64,000 nt of DNA from Sorangium cellulosum (GTDB lineage Bacteria > Myxococcota_A > Polyangia > Polyangiales > Polyangiaceae): the NCBI RefSeq assembly GCF_002950945.1, contig NZ_CP012673.1, positions 7,330,501 through 7,394,500 on the forward strand, read 5' to 3'. The number at the start of each line of letters is the position of its first letter. Positions within the stretch are counted from its first letter, which is position 1. This document shows, piece after piece, positions 1 through 11,225 of the stretch. Below the pieces are notes generated by a model, which saw nothing but the letters and a program-made list of their open reading frames with translations, did no database searches and was not told where the DNA came from. A program made the translations under genes and the position numbers.

Positions 1-721
1 CGTCGGGGGAACGAAAGCCGGGGATCGAGAGCGCGATCATCACCGCGCTCGCCACGAGCGAGAAGTGCAGCGCGATCGACTCGGGGCTCGCCCGCCGCGC
101 GCCGGCGCCGATCTTGCGCAGCCAGATCATGGCGAAGGCGGAGAAGGTCGCGCCGAGCGTGGCGATGAGCGCGACGTCGCCCGCAATCGCGAGCTTCGGC
201 GCGGCGATCAGCGCGACGCCCGCGAAGGCGAGCAGCATCGCGACCCACAGGCCCGGGCTGCTCCGCTCGCCGAGCAGCCGCGGCGCGAGGATCGCGACGA
301 AGATCGGGCTCGTCGCGCCGAGCGTGACCGTATCGCCGAGCGCGATCTGTGGGGCGCCGAGCGTGTAGAAGACGCAGAGCATCGCCCCGGTGCCGCAGAG
401 CGAGCGCGCCCACGCGAGGCGCCGATCGCCGCGGTGCATCGTGAGCGGCGCCCGGCGGGCGAGCGCGACGCCGAGCGCGGTGGCCGCGCCGATCAGCGTG
501 CGCGACGCCGCCACCTCGGGCCACGGGGCGCGCGCCGACGAGAGCCGCGCGAGGACGTTCATCGCGGCGAAGAGCGCCTGAGCGAGGACCATCCACAACA
601 CGCCCGCGAGCGGCCGGATCGCGGGGCCGTCGCGCTCCTCGGCGAGGACGATCGCGGACGCCCCCGGCGGGTGCGCGGCGACCGCCCCTTGTGACGACGA
701 TGACGTGCTCACGGGGCGCAT
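1..721 (-). CDS. EamA/DMT-family membrane transporter (3' end cut by window edge)
   Basis: The minus strand is open from an ATG at 721 to the window edge, giving 240 visible residues with no stop. After a polar N-terminus of about 37 residues there are hydrophobic helices starting with AGVLWMVLAQALFAAMNVLA and a typical EamA core (YTLGAPQIALGDTVTLGATS, then PIFVAILAPRLLGER). This is the first EamA repeat plus the start of the second. The family are ten-helix drug/metabolite transporters of the inner membrane with very varied substrates. No substrate can be inferred here. It is divergent from the CAP lipoprotein that follows. Confidence 0.85.
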   Translation of the reverse strand, partial: MRPVSTSSSSQGAVAAHPPGASAIVLAEERDGPAIRPLAGVLWMVLAQALFAAMNVLARLSSARAPWPEVAASRTLIGAATALGVALARRAPLTMHRGDRRLAWARSLCGTGAMLCVFYTLGAPQIALGDTVTLGATSPIFVAILAPRLLGERSSPGLWVAMLLAFAGVALIAAPKLAIAGDVALIATLGATFSAFAMIWLRKIGAGARRASPESIALHFSLVASAVMIALSIPGFRSPD

Positions 722-852
722 CGATACCACCTCGCCGCACCGCACGCCGCCGGACGCGAGGCGGCCGGCGCTGACCTGACCGAGTGCGCGCGCGACGGCG
801 AGGCGCTACCGTCGCAGCGATGCGCGCAATCAACGCGAGATGGACAGGATCG

Positions 853-1994
<1,142 letters not shown>

Positions 1995-1998
<4 letters not shown>

Positions 1999-3179
1999 AC
2001 GCGAGCCGCCCGCCCCCGCCGTCCGACGATCTCGACGCGGTCAAGGTGCTGAACCACCTGGTGCGGCGCGCGGTCTCGATGGGCGCGAGCGACATCCACG
2101 TCGAGCCGAAGCGCGACGGCATCCGCGTGCGTTACCGCGTCGACGGCGTGATGGTCGCGCAGGGGCAGATCCCGATCGAGATCGGGCCGTCGCTCACCTC
2201 GCGCGTGAAGGTGCTCGCGCGGATGGACATGACCGAGCGGCGGCTGCCGCAGGACGGCCAGTTCAGCCTGGAGCTGCACGGCCACCCGCTCATCCACCTG
2301 CGCGCCTCGACGTTCCCCGCGATCCACGGCGAGACGCTCGTGCTGCGCGTGCTGCTCAGCCACCAGCTGATCGCGCTCGACAAGCTCGGGCTCGCCGAAG
2401 GCGACCTGCCGCGGCTCGAGCGCCTCGCGGATCGCCCGTCGGGGCTCATCGTCGTGTGCGGGCCGACCGGGTCGGGCAAGACGTCGACGCTCTACTCGCT
2501 GATCAAGGTCATGAAGACCAGCGAGCTCAGCATCGTCACGCTGGAGGACCCGATCGAGGTCGAGTTCGCGGACATCACGCAGGGGCAGACCAACCCGCGG
2601 CAGGGCTTCACGTTCGCGGCCGGCCTGCGCGCGATCCTGCGCCAGGACCCGGACGTGATCATGGTCGGCGAGATGCGCGACCCCGAGACGGCGCAGATCG
2701 CGCTGCAGGCGAGCCTCACGGGGCACCTCGTGCTGTCGACGCTGCACACCTCGGACGCGGTCGACACGGTCGCGCGCCTCGTGGACCTCGGCGCGGAGTC
2801 GTGGATCGTGGCGAACGCCCTGCTCGCGGTGATCGCGCAGCGCCTCGTCCGGCGGCTCTGCGAGGAGTGCGCGGAGACGTACGAGATCGAGACCTCGGTG
2901 ACCGGCGACGAGGAACAGGTCCTGATCGAGAAAGGCACCGAGCTGAAGCGCGCCGTGGGGTGTCCGACGTGCCACCAGACGGGCTACCGGGGCCGGACCG
3001 GGCTGTTCGAGATGCTGGAGCTCGACGATGACCTGCGGGAGCTCGTGAAGGCGCGCTCGGGGAAACGCGCCTACCGGGAGGCCGCGCGCAATGCGGGGCT
3101 CGTGCCGCTGCGCGAGGCGGGGCTCGCGCGGGTGAAGGCCGGCGTCACCTCGCTGGACGAGGTGCTCCGCGTGACGTGA
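1995..3179 (+). CDS. Short GspE/PilB-type secretion ATPase
   Basis: The GTG at 1995 overlaps the stop of the CAP gene (GTGA). The 394-residue product has the full core of type II secretion/type IV pilus assembly ATPases: N2 domain (SDIHVEPKRDGIRVRYRVDG), Walker A GPTGSGKT at 156-163, Asp box TLEDPIE near 183-189, Walker B VIMVGEMRD near 221-229, a His box near 246-251 and a tetracysteine zinc site (C289, C292, C323, C326). It lacks the N-terminal N1 domain that docks GspE and PilB to their membrane partners, which makes it shorter than the usual 500-570 residues. No pilin, GspF or secretin gene is adjacent. It powers a hexameric assembly motor by homology; the system it serves is unknown. Confidence 0.9.
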
Positions 3180-3249
3180 TGGGATAAGCCCCGAGGCGCA
3201 GAGGCGAGCGATGCGCCCTCGTGCTTCGGGAAGCGCCACGGAGACCGGA

Positions 3250-3271
3250 GAGCGCCGCGGCTGCGGCGCTC
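3250..3271. terminator. Stem-loop between convergent genes
   Basis: A perfect 9-bp inverted repeat (GAGCGCCGC / GCGGCGCTC) with a 4-nt loop lies between the stop of the ATPase gene and the stop of the beta-glucosidase gene. It has no U tract, so it would be a factor-dependent or non-canonical bidirectional terminator. The position is the main argument for that role. Confidence 0.5.
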
Positions 3272-3327
3272 AGCGGTCACCTCGGTTCGCTCGGCGTGGG
3301 TGGGGTCGCGTCCGCAGCCGACTCGCG

Positions 3328-4719
3328 TCAGGTCGCCGGCGTGTTGCCGTCGTCCACCGCGTTGGCGGCGATGACGCCCTTGTACCAGAGGGCGCTGTCC
3401 TTCGGGATGCGCCGCTGCGTCTCGTAGTCCACCCAGACGATACCGAACCGCTGCGAGTAGCCGCGGTCCCACTCGTAGTTGTCCATCAGCGACCACACGA
3501 AGTACCCGGCGAGCGGCACCCCGGCGTCCATGGCGCGCCGGGCCGCGATGAAGTGATCGCGCAGGAACTGGAGCCGCCGCTGGTCCGGGACGCGCCCGCT
3601 CTTGTCCGGCGCCTCCGAGTAGGCCGCGCCGTTCTCCGTCACGTAGAGCTTCTGCACCCCGTACTCGTAGGTCAGGCGGATGAGCAGCTGCCGCAGGCCG
3701 TCCGGGTACACCTCCCAGCCCATCTCCGTCTGCTCCGACGCGGGCTGGACATGCACCGTCCTCGGCAGGTTCTGCTCCTCGGGCACCTTGGTGCTCCGCA
3801 GGACCGCCCTGGAGTAGTAGTTGAGGCCGAGGAAGTCGCACTGGGTCGCGATGATCTCCAGGTCGCCCGGCTTGCACTCCGTCAGCCCCTCCGGCGGGAG
3901 GTGCCCCAGCGCGATGTAGTCCGCGATCATGTCCGCCGGGTAGTGCCGGCCGTACAGCGGATCGAGGAACCAGCGGCTGAAGTAGCCGTCGTAGTGCCGG
4001 GCCGCGTCGTAGTCCGCGGCGCTCGGCGACGCGGGCACCGCGAGGTTCATGTTCAGCGTGATGCCCACCTCGGCGCCGGGGCTGTTCTTGCGCAGCACCG
4101 GCACGGCGAGGCCGTGCGAGAGCAGGACGTGGTGGCTCACCGCGAGCGCCTTGCGGAAGTCCTTGAAGCCCGGCGCCTGGATGCCCTTCTCGTAGCTGAG
4201 GAACGCCGTGCACCACGGCTCGTTGTGGGTGATCCACTTCTTGACGCGATCGCCGAGCCTCCGGCTCACCGCGTCGGCGAACTCCACGAACGCGTCCGCC
4301 GTGGAGCGGTGCTGCCAGCCGCCCACCTGATCCTGGAGCACCTGCGGCAGGTCCCAGTGGAACAGCGTCGCGTACGGCTCGATCCCGGCCTCGAGCAGGC
4401 CGTCCACCAGCTTGCTGTAGAAATCGAGCCCCTTCTCGTTCACCGCGCCGCGGCCGTTCGGCAGGATCCGCGGCCACGCGATCGAGAACCGGTAGGCCAT
4501 CAGGCCCAGGTCCTTCATGAGCGCGATGTCCTCGCGCCACCGGTGGTAGTGCTCGCACGCGACGTCGCCGTTGGTCCCGTCGACGATCTTGCCGGGCGTC
4601 TTCGCGAAGCGGTCCCAGATGGACTCGCTGCGGCCGTCCTCGCTCGTGGCGCCTTCGATCTGGTAGGCCGACGTCGCAGAGCCCCAAACGAACTTGTCAG
4701 GAAAGCTCAAGGCAGGCAT
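3328..4719 (-). CDS. GH1 family beta-glucosidase
   Basis: The 463-residue protein is full length for glycoside hydrolase family 1. The acid/base Glu is E167 in THNEPW and the nucleophile is E362 in YVTENG. The N-terminal FPDKFVWGSATSAYQIEG motif and the FHWDLPQ strand are also present. There is no signal peptide, so it should act in the cytoplasm on imported beta-glucosides such as cellobiose. The ATG lies 18 nt after the upstream ATPase gene, whose stop overlaps an AGGAG element. It is the last gene of the Opp-type transport operon, which supports a role in hydrolysing the transported sugar. Exact substrate specificity is not readable from sequence. Confidence 0.95.
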   Translation of the reverse strand: MPALSFPDKFVWGSATSAYQIEGATSEDGRSESIWDRFAKTPGKIVDGTNGDVACEHYHRWREDIALMKDLGLMAYRFSIAWPRILPNGRGAVNEKGLDFYSKLVDGLLEAGIEPYATLFHWDLPQVLQDQVGGWQHRSTADAFVEFADAVSRRLGDRVKKWITHNEPWCTAFLSYEKGIQAPGFKDFRKALAVSHHVLLSHGLAVPVLRKNSPGAEVGITLNMNLAVPASPSAADYDAARHYDGYFSRWFLDPLYGRHYPADMIADYIALGHLPPEGLTECKPGDLEIIATQCDFLGLNYYSRAVLRSTKVPEEQNLPRTVHVQPASEQTEMGWEVYPDGLRQLLIRLTYEYGVQKLYVTENGAAYSEAPDKSGRVPDQRRLQFLRDHFIAARRAMDAGVPLAGYFVWSLMDNYEWDRGYSQRFGIVWVDYETQRRIPKDSALWYKGVIAANAVDDGNTPAT

Positions 4720-4737
4720 GTGGTCTTGTTGTTCTCC

Positions 4738-5790
<1,053 letters not shown>

Positions 5791-5792
5791 CG

Positions 5793-6752
5793 TCAATACA
5801 GATGGCAAGCGCCGCGGTGCTCGGGCGCGATTTCACGAAGGGCCGGGATGTCGTTGTTGCAGGGCGCGAAGGCCTGGGGGCACCGGGGGTGGAACCGGCA
5901 CCCGGGCGGCGGGTTGCGCATGTCGGGCGGCGAGCCGGGGATGCCCTGCAGCCGGCGCCGCGGGCCCCGGACCGAGGGGAACGACCCGAGCAGACCCTGC
6001 GTGTACGGGTGCTTCGGATCGGCGAAGAGCTCCTTGGCGCGGGCCGTCTCCGCCAGCTTGCCCGCGTAGAGGATGGCGATGCGCGTGGAGAACTCGGCGA
6101 TGAGCGAGAGGTCGTGCGTGATGAAGAGGATCGAGAAGCCGAGCCGGTCCTTCAGGTCGGCGATCTGCTGCAGGATCTCCTTCTGCACGACCACGTCGAG
6201 CGCCGTCGTGGGCTCATCCATGATGAGGAACGGCGGCTTGAGCGCCATCGCGATCGCGATCACGACGCGCTGGCGCATGCCGCCCGACAGCTGGTGCGGG
6301 TAGCTGTCCAGGCGCGACGTGTCGATGCCGACGAGCTTGAGCAGCCCCGCCGCCCGCTCCCGCGCCTGCGCCGGGGTCACCTTGTCGTGCACGAGGATCG
6401 GATCCGCGATCTGCTCGCCGATCGTCAGCACCGGGTTGAGCGCGTTCATCGCGCTCTGGAACACGAGCGCCATCTTGCGCCAGCGGAACGCGCGGAGCTG
6501 CTCCTCGTTCATCGACAGGACGTCCTGCCCCGCGAAGAGCACGCGGCCGCCCGTGATCACCGCCGGCGGGCGGAGGATCCGCATGATGGCCTGCGCCACC
6601 GTGGACTTGCCGCTGCCCGACTCCCCCGCGAGGCCGAGCACCTCCCCGGGCGCGATGTCGAAGGAGACGTTGTCGACCGCGCACACCGGGCCGGCCGCCG
6701 TCATGAACTCGACCCGCAGATCCTGAACTGAGAGAATCGGACTAGGCGCCAT
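5793..6752 (-). CDS. Opp/Dpp-type ABC transporter ATP-binding protein (D-type)
   Basis: The 319-residue protein carries Walker A GESGSGKST, signature LSGGMRQRVVIAIAMA, Walker B FLIMDEPTTALD and the C-terminal Cys motif CRFHPRCPQAFAPC of OppD/DppD-type ATPases. Its ATG overlaps the last 11 bp of the upstream permease gene and its stop lies two bases before the F-type ATPase start, so the pair is tightly coupled translationally. It couples ATP hydrolysis to import through the two permeases encoded upstream. Confidence 0.92.
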   Translation of the reverse strand: MAPSPILSVQDLRVEFMTAAGPVCAVDNVSFDIAPGEVLGLAGESGSGKSTVAQAIMRILRPPAVITGGRVLFAGQDVLSMNEEQLRAFRWRKMALVFQSAMNALNPVLTIGEQIADPILVHDKVTPAQARERAAGLLKLVGIDTSRLDSYPHQLSGGMRQRVVIAIAMALKPPFLIMDEPTTALDVVVQKEILQQIADLKDRLGFSILFITHDLSLIAEFSTRIAILYAGKLAETARAKELFADPKHPYTQGLLGSFPSVRGPRRRLQGIPGSPPDMRNPPPGCRFHPRCPQAFAPCNNDIPALREIAPEHRGACHLY

Positions 6753-7695
6753 GAGCCCTCACTACCGGCGTCGACGGACCTGCCGTGACCTTGCGGCTGC
6801 GGAGGAGACGCGACCAGGATCCCTCCGCGCGGAGCCGCGGATTCGAGATCTCGTCGATCGCATAGTTGATCAGCGTGAGCGCGAACCCGACGAGCGCGAC
6901 GCAGAGGCCGGTGGGCACGATGGTCCACCAGGCGCCCGTGAGCAGCGCGGCGTTGTTGCTCGCCCAGTACAGGTTCGTCCCCCAGGTGACGGCGCTGAGA
7001 TCGCCGAGCCCGAGGAACTCGAGGCCGACCTGCGCGCCGATCGCGTACACCGTCGCGCCGATGAAGCCGGACATGAGGAGCGACGTCATGTTCGGCAGGA
7101 TCTCGCGGAAGATGATGCGCAGGCTCCCCTCGCCGCTCACGATGGCGGCGGACACGAAGTCTTTCTCGCGCAGCGTGAGCACCTGGGACCGGAGCACGCG
7201 CGCGTTCCACGCCCAGCCCGTGATGACGAGCACGAGCAGGATCGTGAGCGGGCCCGCCGGCAGGTACGCCGCGATCACGACGGCCATCGGCAGCCCCGGG
7301 ATGATCAGGAAGACGTTCGTGAGCAGCGACAGCACGTCGTCGATCCAGCCGCCGAAGAACCCGCCGACCATGCCGATCAGCGCGCCGATCGTCATGACCG
7401 CGAAGCCGGTGGCGAAGCCGACGGCCAGCGACGTCCGCGCGCCGGCGAGCGTCTGCGCGAGCACGTCCTGCCCTTGCCCCGTCGTGCCGAAGAGGTGCTC
7501 GGCGGACGGCGGCTCGTGCGGCATGCCCACGAACGCGTGAGGATCCTGGCCTACGAACACCGGACCGAGCACGGCGATCAGGAGGAAGAAGAGCGCGATG
7601 AGCGTACCCACCATCGCCTTGCGGTTGGAGAGGAGGAGGCGGAGCCACCCCGAACTGGCGGAGCTGCCCCCGCTATTGCTTTGTTGCGCAGCCAT
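6742..7695 (-). CDS. Opp/Dpp-type ABC transporter permease (C-type)
   Basis: The product is 317 residues. A short hydrophilic Ser/Gly N-terminus precedes the N-terminal helix of DppC-type permeases (KAMVGTLIALFFLLIAVLGP) and the motif EHLFGTTGQGQDVLAQTLAG. Five further helices follow, and the EAA-type loop is ILPNMTSLLMSG. It pairs with the B-type permease to form the membrane channel. The gene starts 21 bp after the B-type gene stop and overlaps the D-type ATPase start. Confidence 0.92.
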   Translation of the reverse strand: MAAQQSNSGGSSASSGWLRLLLSNRKAMVGTLIALFFLLIAVLGPVFVGQDPHAFVGMPHEPPSAEHLFGTTGQGQDVLAQTLAGARTSLAVGFATGFAVMTIGALIGMVGGFFGGWIDDVLSLLTNVFLIIPGLPMAVVIAAYLPAGPLTILLVLVITGWAWNARVLRSQVLTLREKDFVSAAIVSGEGSLRIIFREILPNMTSLLMSGFIGATVYAIGAQVGLEFLGLGDLSAVTWGTNLYWASNNAALLTGAWWTIVPTGLCVALVGFALTLINYAIDEISNPRLRAEGSWSRLLRSRKVTAGPSTPVVRAHGA

Positions 7696-7716
7696 CGCTT
7701 CTCCTGAGCCGTGCCG

Positions 7717-8694
7717 TCAGCGCGCGCGGGCGCGAGGATCGAGGAACACGTACATGATGTCGACCAGGAAGTTCGCCCCCAGCACGGCGAACGTGATGGT
7801 GAGGAAGATGCCCTGCATGAGCGCGAAGTCCTGGTTTCGAACTGCCTGGATGAGCAGGTATCCCTGCCCCGGATACGAGAAGACGATCTCGGTGAGCAGC
7901 GAGCCGCTCAGCACGAACCCGAGCGCCATGCCGAAGCTGGTGACGTTCGGCAGGAGCGCGTTCCGCGCGGCGTAGCTGAACATGATCCGCCCCTGCGAGA
8001 GCCCCTTGGCCTGGGCCATGGTGATGTAGTCCTCGGACAGCACGGTCACCATCGCGCTGCGCATGCCGAGCATCCAGCCCCCGATGGTGGCGACGACGAT
8101 CGCCAGGGCGGGCAGGACCATGTGCATCAGCACGCTCCCGATGAACTCCAGCGTGAAGCCGGGCGCGAGCGTGTCGCTGTAGGCGTGGCGCAGCGGGAAC
8201 GCCCCGAGCACGAACCCGAGGACGTAGAGCATCACCATCGCCAGCCAGAAGTAAGGGAACGCGCCCAGGAAAACGAGCAACGGAGGCAGGACGGAGTCGA
8301 GCCACCCGCCCCGCTTCCACGTCGCGACGATGCCGAGCAGCGTCCCCAGGCCGAAGCTGATGAGCACGGCGGTGCCCGACAGGAGCAGCGTCCAGCCGAG
8401 CCCCGTCGCGATCACGTCCGTCACCTTCGCCGGGAAGTGGGCGACCGAGAGACCGAAGTCGCCCGTCAGCGTGTGGCCCAGGTAGGTGAAGTACTGCTTG
8501 TAGAGCGGCTCGTTGGTGAACCCGAACGCCTTCCGCAGGGCGTCGATCGCCTCCGGCTGAAGCTGCCCCTGGAACCGCGCGAACATCGCGGAGGCGGGGT
8601 CGCCCGGCATGAGCCGCGGAATGAGGAAGTTCAGGGTGAGCGAAGCCCACGCCGCAATAAGGTACAAGCCCAACTGTCGCAGTAGGTAACGCAC
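7717..8694 (-). CDS. Opp/Dpp-type ABC transporter permease (B-type)
   Basis: The 325-residue protein uses a GTG start with a weak AGAGAG element upstream. It has the N-terminal helix MRYLLRQLGLYLIAAWASLTLNF written as the family's usual opening, the motif FLIPRLMPGDPASAMFARF after it, and the C-terminal DPRARAR ending typical of DppB permeases. It forms the permease heterodimer with the next gene. An 83-bp gap containing a partial repeat of the upstream gene's 3' end separates it from the binding-protein gene. Confidence 0.9.
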   Translation of the reverse strand: MRYLLRQLGLYLIAAWASLTLNFLIPRLMPGDPASAMFARFQGQLQPEAIDALRKAFGFTNEPLYKQYFTYLGHTLTGDFGLSVAHFPAKVTDVIATGLGWTLLLSGTAVLISFGLGTLLGIVATWKRGGWLDSVLPPLLVFLGAFPYFWLAMVMLYVLGFVLGAFPLRHAYSDTLAPGFTLEFIGSVLMHMVLPALAIVVATIGGWMLGMRSAMVTVLSEDYITMAQAKGLSQGRIMFSYAARNALLPNVTSFGMALGFVLSGSLLTEIVFSYPGQGYLLIQAVRNQDFALMQGIFLTITFAVLGANFLVDIMYVFLDPRARAR

Positions 8695-8743
8695 AGACGA
8701 TCTCTCTTCTAACCTGCTCTCCGGATCAGGTCACGTGCAACTT

Positions 8744-8807
8744 CACTTCGGCTCGAGCGCGGTCGGGACGGGCCGTCTCACTTCGGCTTGAGCTCGGTGA
8801 GGACGAG
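8744..8807. repeat. Imperfect 29-bp direct repeat of the binding-protein gene's 3' end
   Basis: The segment 8779-8807, which covers the stop and last codons of the binding-protein gene, is repeated with a few mismatches at 8744-8772 in the gap before the permease gene. The offset is 35 bp, so the copy is not in frame and does not extend the protein. It looks like a small tandem duplication scar. Confidence 0.6.
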
Positions 8808-10502
8808 CAGGTACTCGGGGGGGTTGTTCGGCGAGAGCTTCGCGTACGGGTTCTCCTTGCCGGGGAACCCGGTGAAGCGCTTCGTGTTGTACTCGCCCCA
8901 GGACGGCCCGGGGAACAGCGGGATGGAGGGCGCCGTCTCGACGAAGAGATCCTGGAGCTGGTCGATGATCTTCTTCTGCTCCGCCGGATCCGTCGCGGCC
9001 TCGAAGGCCTCGAAGAGGCCGTCCGACTGCTTGGCGCCGAAGCGGTGCCAGTTGCGCGCCGACGCCTCGCCGACCGGCTTCACGGTCGCGGTGCCGAGCA
9101 GGTCGCGGTAGAAGTTGTACGGCGTCGGCTCCTCGTTGGACCACCCCATCGACAGGTCGAAGGTGCCCTTCTGGAGCGCCTCGAAGAAGGCGCTGAAGTC
9201 GTACGTCTTCAGCGTGGCCTCGACGCCGACCTGCTTCAGCTGCTGGGTGACGATCTGCGCCGCGCGCACCCAGTCGGACCAGCCCGTCACGACGTTGATG
9301 TCGAAGCGCAGCGCCTTGCCGTCCTTCGCCACCCGGACGCCGTCCGCGCCCTTGGCGTAGCCGGCCTCGTCGAGGATCTGGTTCGCCTTGGCCACGTCGA
9401 ACTTGACCCAGTCGCCCGCGTCGACCGCCTTCGCGCTGCGCCAGCGCTCGTGCGCGTCGCTGAGCCCCGTGGCGTCCGACGGTCGCGTGTAGTTGTTCAT
9501 GGCGATCTTCACGATCTGCTCGCGGTCGATCGACATGCTCAGCGCCTTGCGCACCTTCGCGTCGTCGAGGGGCTTCTTCGTCGTGTTCGTGTAGACGAAC
9601 ACGGTGCTGCCGACGAGCGGGAACCAGTAGTGGTGATTGGCCTGGTCCTTGGAGACGTAGACCTTCTCGATCTCCGGGACGAAGTTGCCGGCCCAGTCGA
9701 CCTCGCCGTTCAGCAGCGCCAGGTTCGCCTGGTCGTTGCCCGGGTAGGCCGGCAGGCGGAGGCCCTTGATGGCGGGCTTGCCCGGCTGCCAGTAGTTCGG
9801 GTTCCGGCCGAGCTCGTAGATCTGGTTCTGGAACGTCTTCACCTCGGTGAAGGGACCCGTGGCGACCGGGTTCTCGTTCGTGTACGTGACCGGATCGCTC
9901 ACGTCCTTCCACTTGTGCTCGGGCACGATCGGCTGGTGGCCGATGAAGACGAGCCCGGGGACGTAGGGCCGCGCGAGCGTGAACTCGACCGTGGAGTCGC
10001 CCTTGGCCTCAACCGCGGTCACCCACTTCCAGACGCCCTGCAGGTCGAGCGCGGTGTGCTTCTTCAGGAGCCCGAAGGTGAAGGCCACGTCCTTCGCCGT
10101 GAAGGGCTGGCCGTCGGACCACTTGACGTTGGGCCGCGTCGTGAAGGTGAGCGTCTTGTTGCCGTTGCTCCACTCGTACTTCGACGCGAGCCAGGGGGTG
10201 AACTCCCCCTTCATCGTGTTGTAGACGAGCATCGGCTCGTAGATGCCGGCCACCGTCGGCCAGCGCACGTTTCCAGGGGCCAGCAGCGGGTTGAAGTTGC
10301 GCACCCAGGACGCTTGCTGCTCCTGCGAGATGGTGAGGAAGGGCTCGGCGGGGGTCTTGGTGCCCGCGGCGTTCGAACCGGAGCCCGTCTTCGAGTCCGG
10401 CGTGGGCGTGGGCTTCTCGGACGGGCAGCCCGTCGTGGCGCCCACGGAGAGAAGCAACGCCGAAAGGACGAACGTCCGACGCGGCAAGAACCAATTCCTC
10501 AT
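8778..10502 (-). CDS. Opp/Dpp-type (SBP_bac_5) substrate-binding lipoprotein
   Basis: The 574-residue product starts at the ATG at 10502 with a GGAG element nine bases upstream. A lipoprotein signal ends at Cys26 (GATTGC), followed by a Lys/Thr/Ser linker. The family 5 solute-binding fold is clear (GIYEPMLVYNT, WLASKYEWSNGNKTLTFTTR, KWSDGQPFTAKDVAFTF, DDAKVRKALSMSIDREQIV). It captures the ligand outside the inner membrane and delivers it to the permeases. Family 5 proteins bind peptides, nickel or oligosaccharides. The beta-glucosidase at the operon end makes a beta-gluco-oligosaccharide the best guess. Confidence 0.92.
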   Translation of the reverse strand: MRNWFLPRRTFVLSALLLSVGATTGCPSEKPTPTPDSKTGSGSNAAGTKTPAEPFLTISQEQQASWVRNFNPLLAPGNVRWPTVAGIYEPMLVYNTMKGEFTPWLASKYEWSNGNKTLTFTTRPNVKWSDGQPFTAKDVAFTFGLLKKHTALDLQGVWKWVTAVEAKGDSTVEFTLARPYVPGLVFIGHQPIVPEHKWKDVSDPVTYTNENPVATGPFTEVKTFQNQIYELGRNPNYWQPGKPAIKGLRLPAYPGNDQANLALLNGEVDWAGNFVPEIEKVYVSKDQANHHYWFPLVGSTVFVYTNTTKKPLDDAKVRKALSMSIDREQIVKIAMNNYTRPSDATGLSDAHERWRSAKAVDAGDWVKFDVAKANQILDEAGYAKGADGVRVAKDGKALRFDINVVTGWSDWVRAAQIVTQQLKQVGVEATLKTYDFSAFFEALQKGTFDLSMGWSNEEPTPYNFYRDLLGTATVKPVGEASARNWHRFGAKQSDGLFEAFEAATDPAEQKKIIDQLQDLFVETAPSIPLFPGPSWGEYNTKRFTGFPGKENPYAKLSPNNPPEYLLVLTELKPK

Positions 10503-11225
10503 GAGAACGCTCCTCGCGGGCCCTTGTGGGCACGCCCGAGCGCCCACCGTCCCTCTCCCATCCATTGGATTTCCTGGGAGCCGCCACGCGACAGAGCGGC
10601 TCGCCGGAGCTCGGCGCGCGCAACGCAGCGCACCATACCGTGCATCCAGACGTCGGCACTGTACCCGTCTTCGCACATCAGTGTCAACGGGATTCGAGGC
10701 TGCCGGCAGTTTCTCGCACCGCTCAGTCTCTCGTGCTTTCAGGAGAGATGTCGTGGCGCGTCATGCTTCACCGCAAGCAAGCCAGTCACGTGTTGTCATA
10801 ACGCGTCATGGGGAAACGAGAACTGAAGCACTGACACTGTTATTTTCCCGGGTCACAGTAAGCAAGCACGGTGTCGGTGACGCGTCGTTTCAGGCATCCC
10901 TATAACAGAGGGCCGCGAGCGATGACAAGAGCATATTTTTCAGGTCTCCACCCTCGAACCGGAGGGCCCATGCGATGTGCGGACCTGGACATAAACCTGT
11001 CCCCGCAGCGCAGGTCCTGACCAGCAGGCGCGGGGGATCGGCTCAGGGGGTATTGCGGACGCACCATTCGGCGCCTGGACCTCTCGTGGTCGCGCGTGGT
11101 CGCACGCGGTTGCGCGCGCGAGCGGCGATTCGTTCGCGGAAATACCACGTAACGGCGAAGGATCCATTCGATGTCTTCCTCGTTTCGCGCGAGGACTGGC
11201 AAGCCGGCGAGCGGGGGCGGCCGGC
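10503..11225. other. Long non-coding gap upstream of the ABC operon
   Basis: No open frame here has convincing codon bias or motifs. The left part holds the operon promoter and leader. The segment 10750-10930 is AT-richer than its surroundings, with repeated GCGTCATG and ACGCGTC words, which suggests further regulatory DNA. At 10981-11017 a nested hairpin is possible (outer GGACCT/AGGTCC, inner GGACA/TGTCC). It could be the terminator of the beta-helix gene or part of an unrecognised RNA. Confidence 0.5.
10658..10687 (-). promoter_or_regulatory. Sigma70-type promoter for the sugar/oligopeptide ABC operon
   Basis: On the minus strand there is a perfect -35 TTGACA (10687-10682), an 18-bp spacer and a -10 TACAGT (10663-10658). 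Transcription would begin near 10651, leaving a leader of about 150 nt before the binding-protein ATG at 10502. That leader contains a CTCCCA/TGGGAG inverted repeat (10555-10580) that could fold. No LacI-type operator was identified with confidence. Confidence 0.65.
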
